DNA of 64,000 nucleotides from positions 1 to 64,000 of IMG/VR virus record IMGVR_UViG_3300017949_000004; one strand, 5' to 3'. The notes under the pieces are model-generated. The model was not told where the DNA came from. It searched no databases and saw nothing but the letters and a program-made list of their open reading frames with translations. Of the stretch, positions 63,336 through 64,000 are shown piece after piece. The stretch's first letter is position 1; every line of letters begins with the position of its first letter. The position numbers and the translations under genes are program-made. The DNA is from a virus.

Positions 63336-64000
63336 TTATACCATAACAGAATAATTTTGTTTTTTCTCAAATCTAATTACACTTCTAAACTTGTCAAACA
63401 ACTGATCACCTTTATGACTTATGACAAAGACATGTGTGTCTTCGCCTATTGTATTTAATAACTGCATGACATAATCTGTTCCATTTATATCTAGAGAGCT
63501 ATCAAAAACCTCATCCAATAAAAGTAGATTCGTACTAGCACTATTTTTCATCTTTGCTATTGTTCGCCAAGTAAATACAAGTGCTAAGTCAATACGTTGT
63601 TTTTCACCTTCACTAAATGAAGCGTAACTAAATTTATCTCGATGTCTGGACTTAATAGTTTCTTTAAATGTTTCATCTAAATCAAACTGTACGAAAAAGT
63701 CCATTGCTGCTAAGTATTTATTAACTAATTTATTAATAACAGGTAAATATTGTCTAATAATCTTAGTTTTAATACCAGAATCCTTTAACAAAGAACTTGC
63801 TATATCGTGATAATGTTTATCTTCATTCAAAGAACTTTTTTCATTTGACTTTCCTACAACATTTTTAGCAAGTTCTTTTAACTTCTTTTTCTCGTCATCA
63901 ATGTCTGCAACCTGAGTGGTTACTTCATTCTTTTCAATAGTCAGACGCTGTATTGTTCTTTGGTCTGCAATAATAGAGTTTTGTGTATCTTGTATCTTAC
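63336..64000 (-). CDS. 46: gp46-like recombination nuclease subunit, C-terminal part
   Basis: The frame is open from the stop at 63336 to the window edge at 64000, so this is the C-terminal 220 residues of a longer protein. It begins in a coiled coil, then shows the ABC signature SFSEGEKQRIDLAL and Walker B LLLLDEVFDSSLD with ISHKGDQL afterwards. This is the pattern of T4 gp46 (SbcC/Rad50 family), which works with gp47 to process double-strand ends. Confidence 0.85.
   Translation of the reverse strand, partial: KIQDTQNSIIADQRTIQRLTIEKNEVTTQVADIDDEKKKLKELAKNVVGKSNEKSSLNEDKHYHDIASSLLKDSGIKTKIIRQYLPVINKLVNKYLAAMDFFVQFDLDETFKETIKSRHRDKFSYASFSEGEKQRIDLALVFTWRTIAKMKNSASTNLLLLDEVFDSSLDINGTDYVMQLLNTIGEDTHVFVISHKGDQLFDKFRSVIRFEKKQNYSVMV

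Noticed and set aside
5461-64000. Photosynthesis-related genes that would mark a cyanophage
   Set aside because: No psbA, psbD, hli or plastocyanin-like gene was found, so a cyanobacterial host is not supported by this window.

Overview
This window reads as the replication and metabolism half of the genome of a T4-like marine myovirus, most like the group that includes T4-type cyanophages and pelagiphages. The evidence is a nearly complete set of T4-type replication and recombination genes in familiar order: sliding clamp gp45, clamp loaders gp44 and gp62, RegA, DNA polymerase gp43, UvsX, helicase gp41, primase gp61, an RNase H-like 5' nuclease, and the C-terminal end of gp46. They sit beside marker genes of marine T4-like phages: ThyX, NrdA/NrdB, Hsp20, CobS/CobT-like proteins, peptide deformylase, 2OG-Fe(II) oxygenases, phage ClpP and a thermonuclease. 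No photosystem genes are seen, so a cyanobacterial host is not supported. A lipoprotein/inner-membrane spanin pair, further lipoproteins and sigma70-type promoters point to a Gram-negative host. The DNA is AT-rich. Both window ends cut through genes.

Layout. Almost everything lies on the minus strand in tightly packed, overlapping genes. 1-5.9 kb holds small accessory genes, two SGNH-hydrolase-like proteins, a HAD phosphatase-like protein and a DUF1353-like protein. 6.0-7.8 kb is the only plus-strand island: a nuclease-like protein and a NUMOD3-repeat protein. 7.8-23 kb has the 5' nuclease, membrane proteins, a PsiE-like protein, a radical SAM protein, dCMP deaminase, NrdB, two tandem QueC-like PP-loop proteins, NrdA, a glycosyltransferase, ThyX and primase. 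23-31.5 kb looks like a virion and lysis module with basic proteins, spanins, a ligase-like protein, a nucleotidyltransferase and a large lipoprotein. 31.5-41 kb is an accessory sugar and lipid block (glycosyltransferases, fatty-acid desaturase, sulfotransferase-like protein, 2OG oxygenase) plus a tRNA-Thr. 41-57.6 kb is the replisome block. 57.7-64 kb has the CobT-like protein, lysozyme, a methyltransferase, ClpP, deformylase, glutaredoxin and gp46.

How it works together. Deoxynucleotide supply (NrdAB, dCMP deaminase, ThyX, glutaredoxin) feeds the gp43/44/62/45/41/61 replisome. UvsX and gp46 serve recombination. Two promoter classes are readable. One is a stereotyped early sigma70 class (TTGACA, 16-17 bp, usually TATAAT, often with an extended -10). 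The other is a T4-type late class (TATAAATA). Several late transcripts would begin with a hairpin at their 5' end. The observations most worth following are the plus-strand nuclease/NUMOD3 island with overlapping divergent late promoters, the CobS/CobT pair driven by two 51-bp identical promoters, the promoter nested with a terminator in front of primase, the 5'-terminal hairpins, and the ligase-like plus nucleotidyltransferase gene pair.
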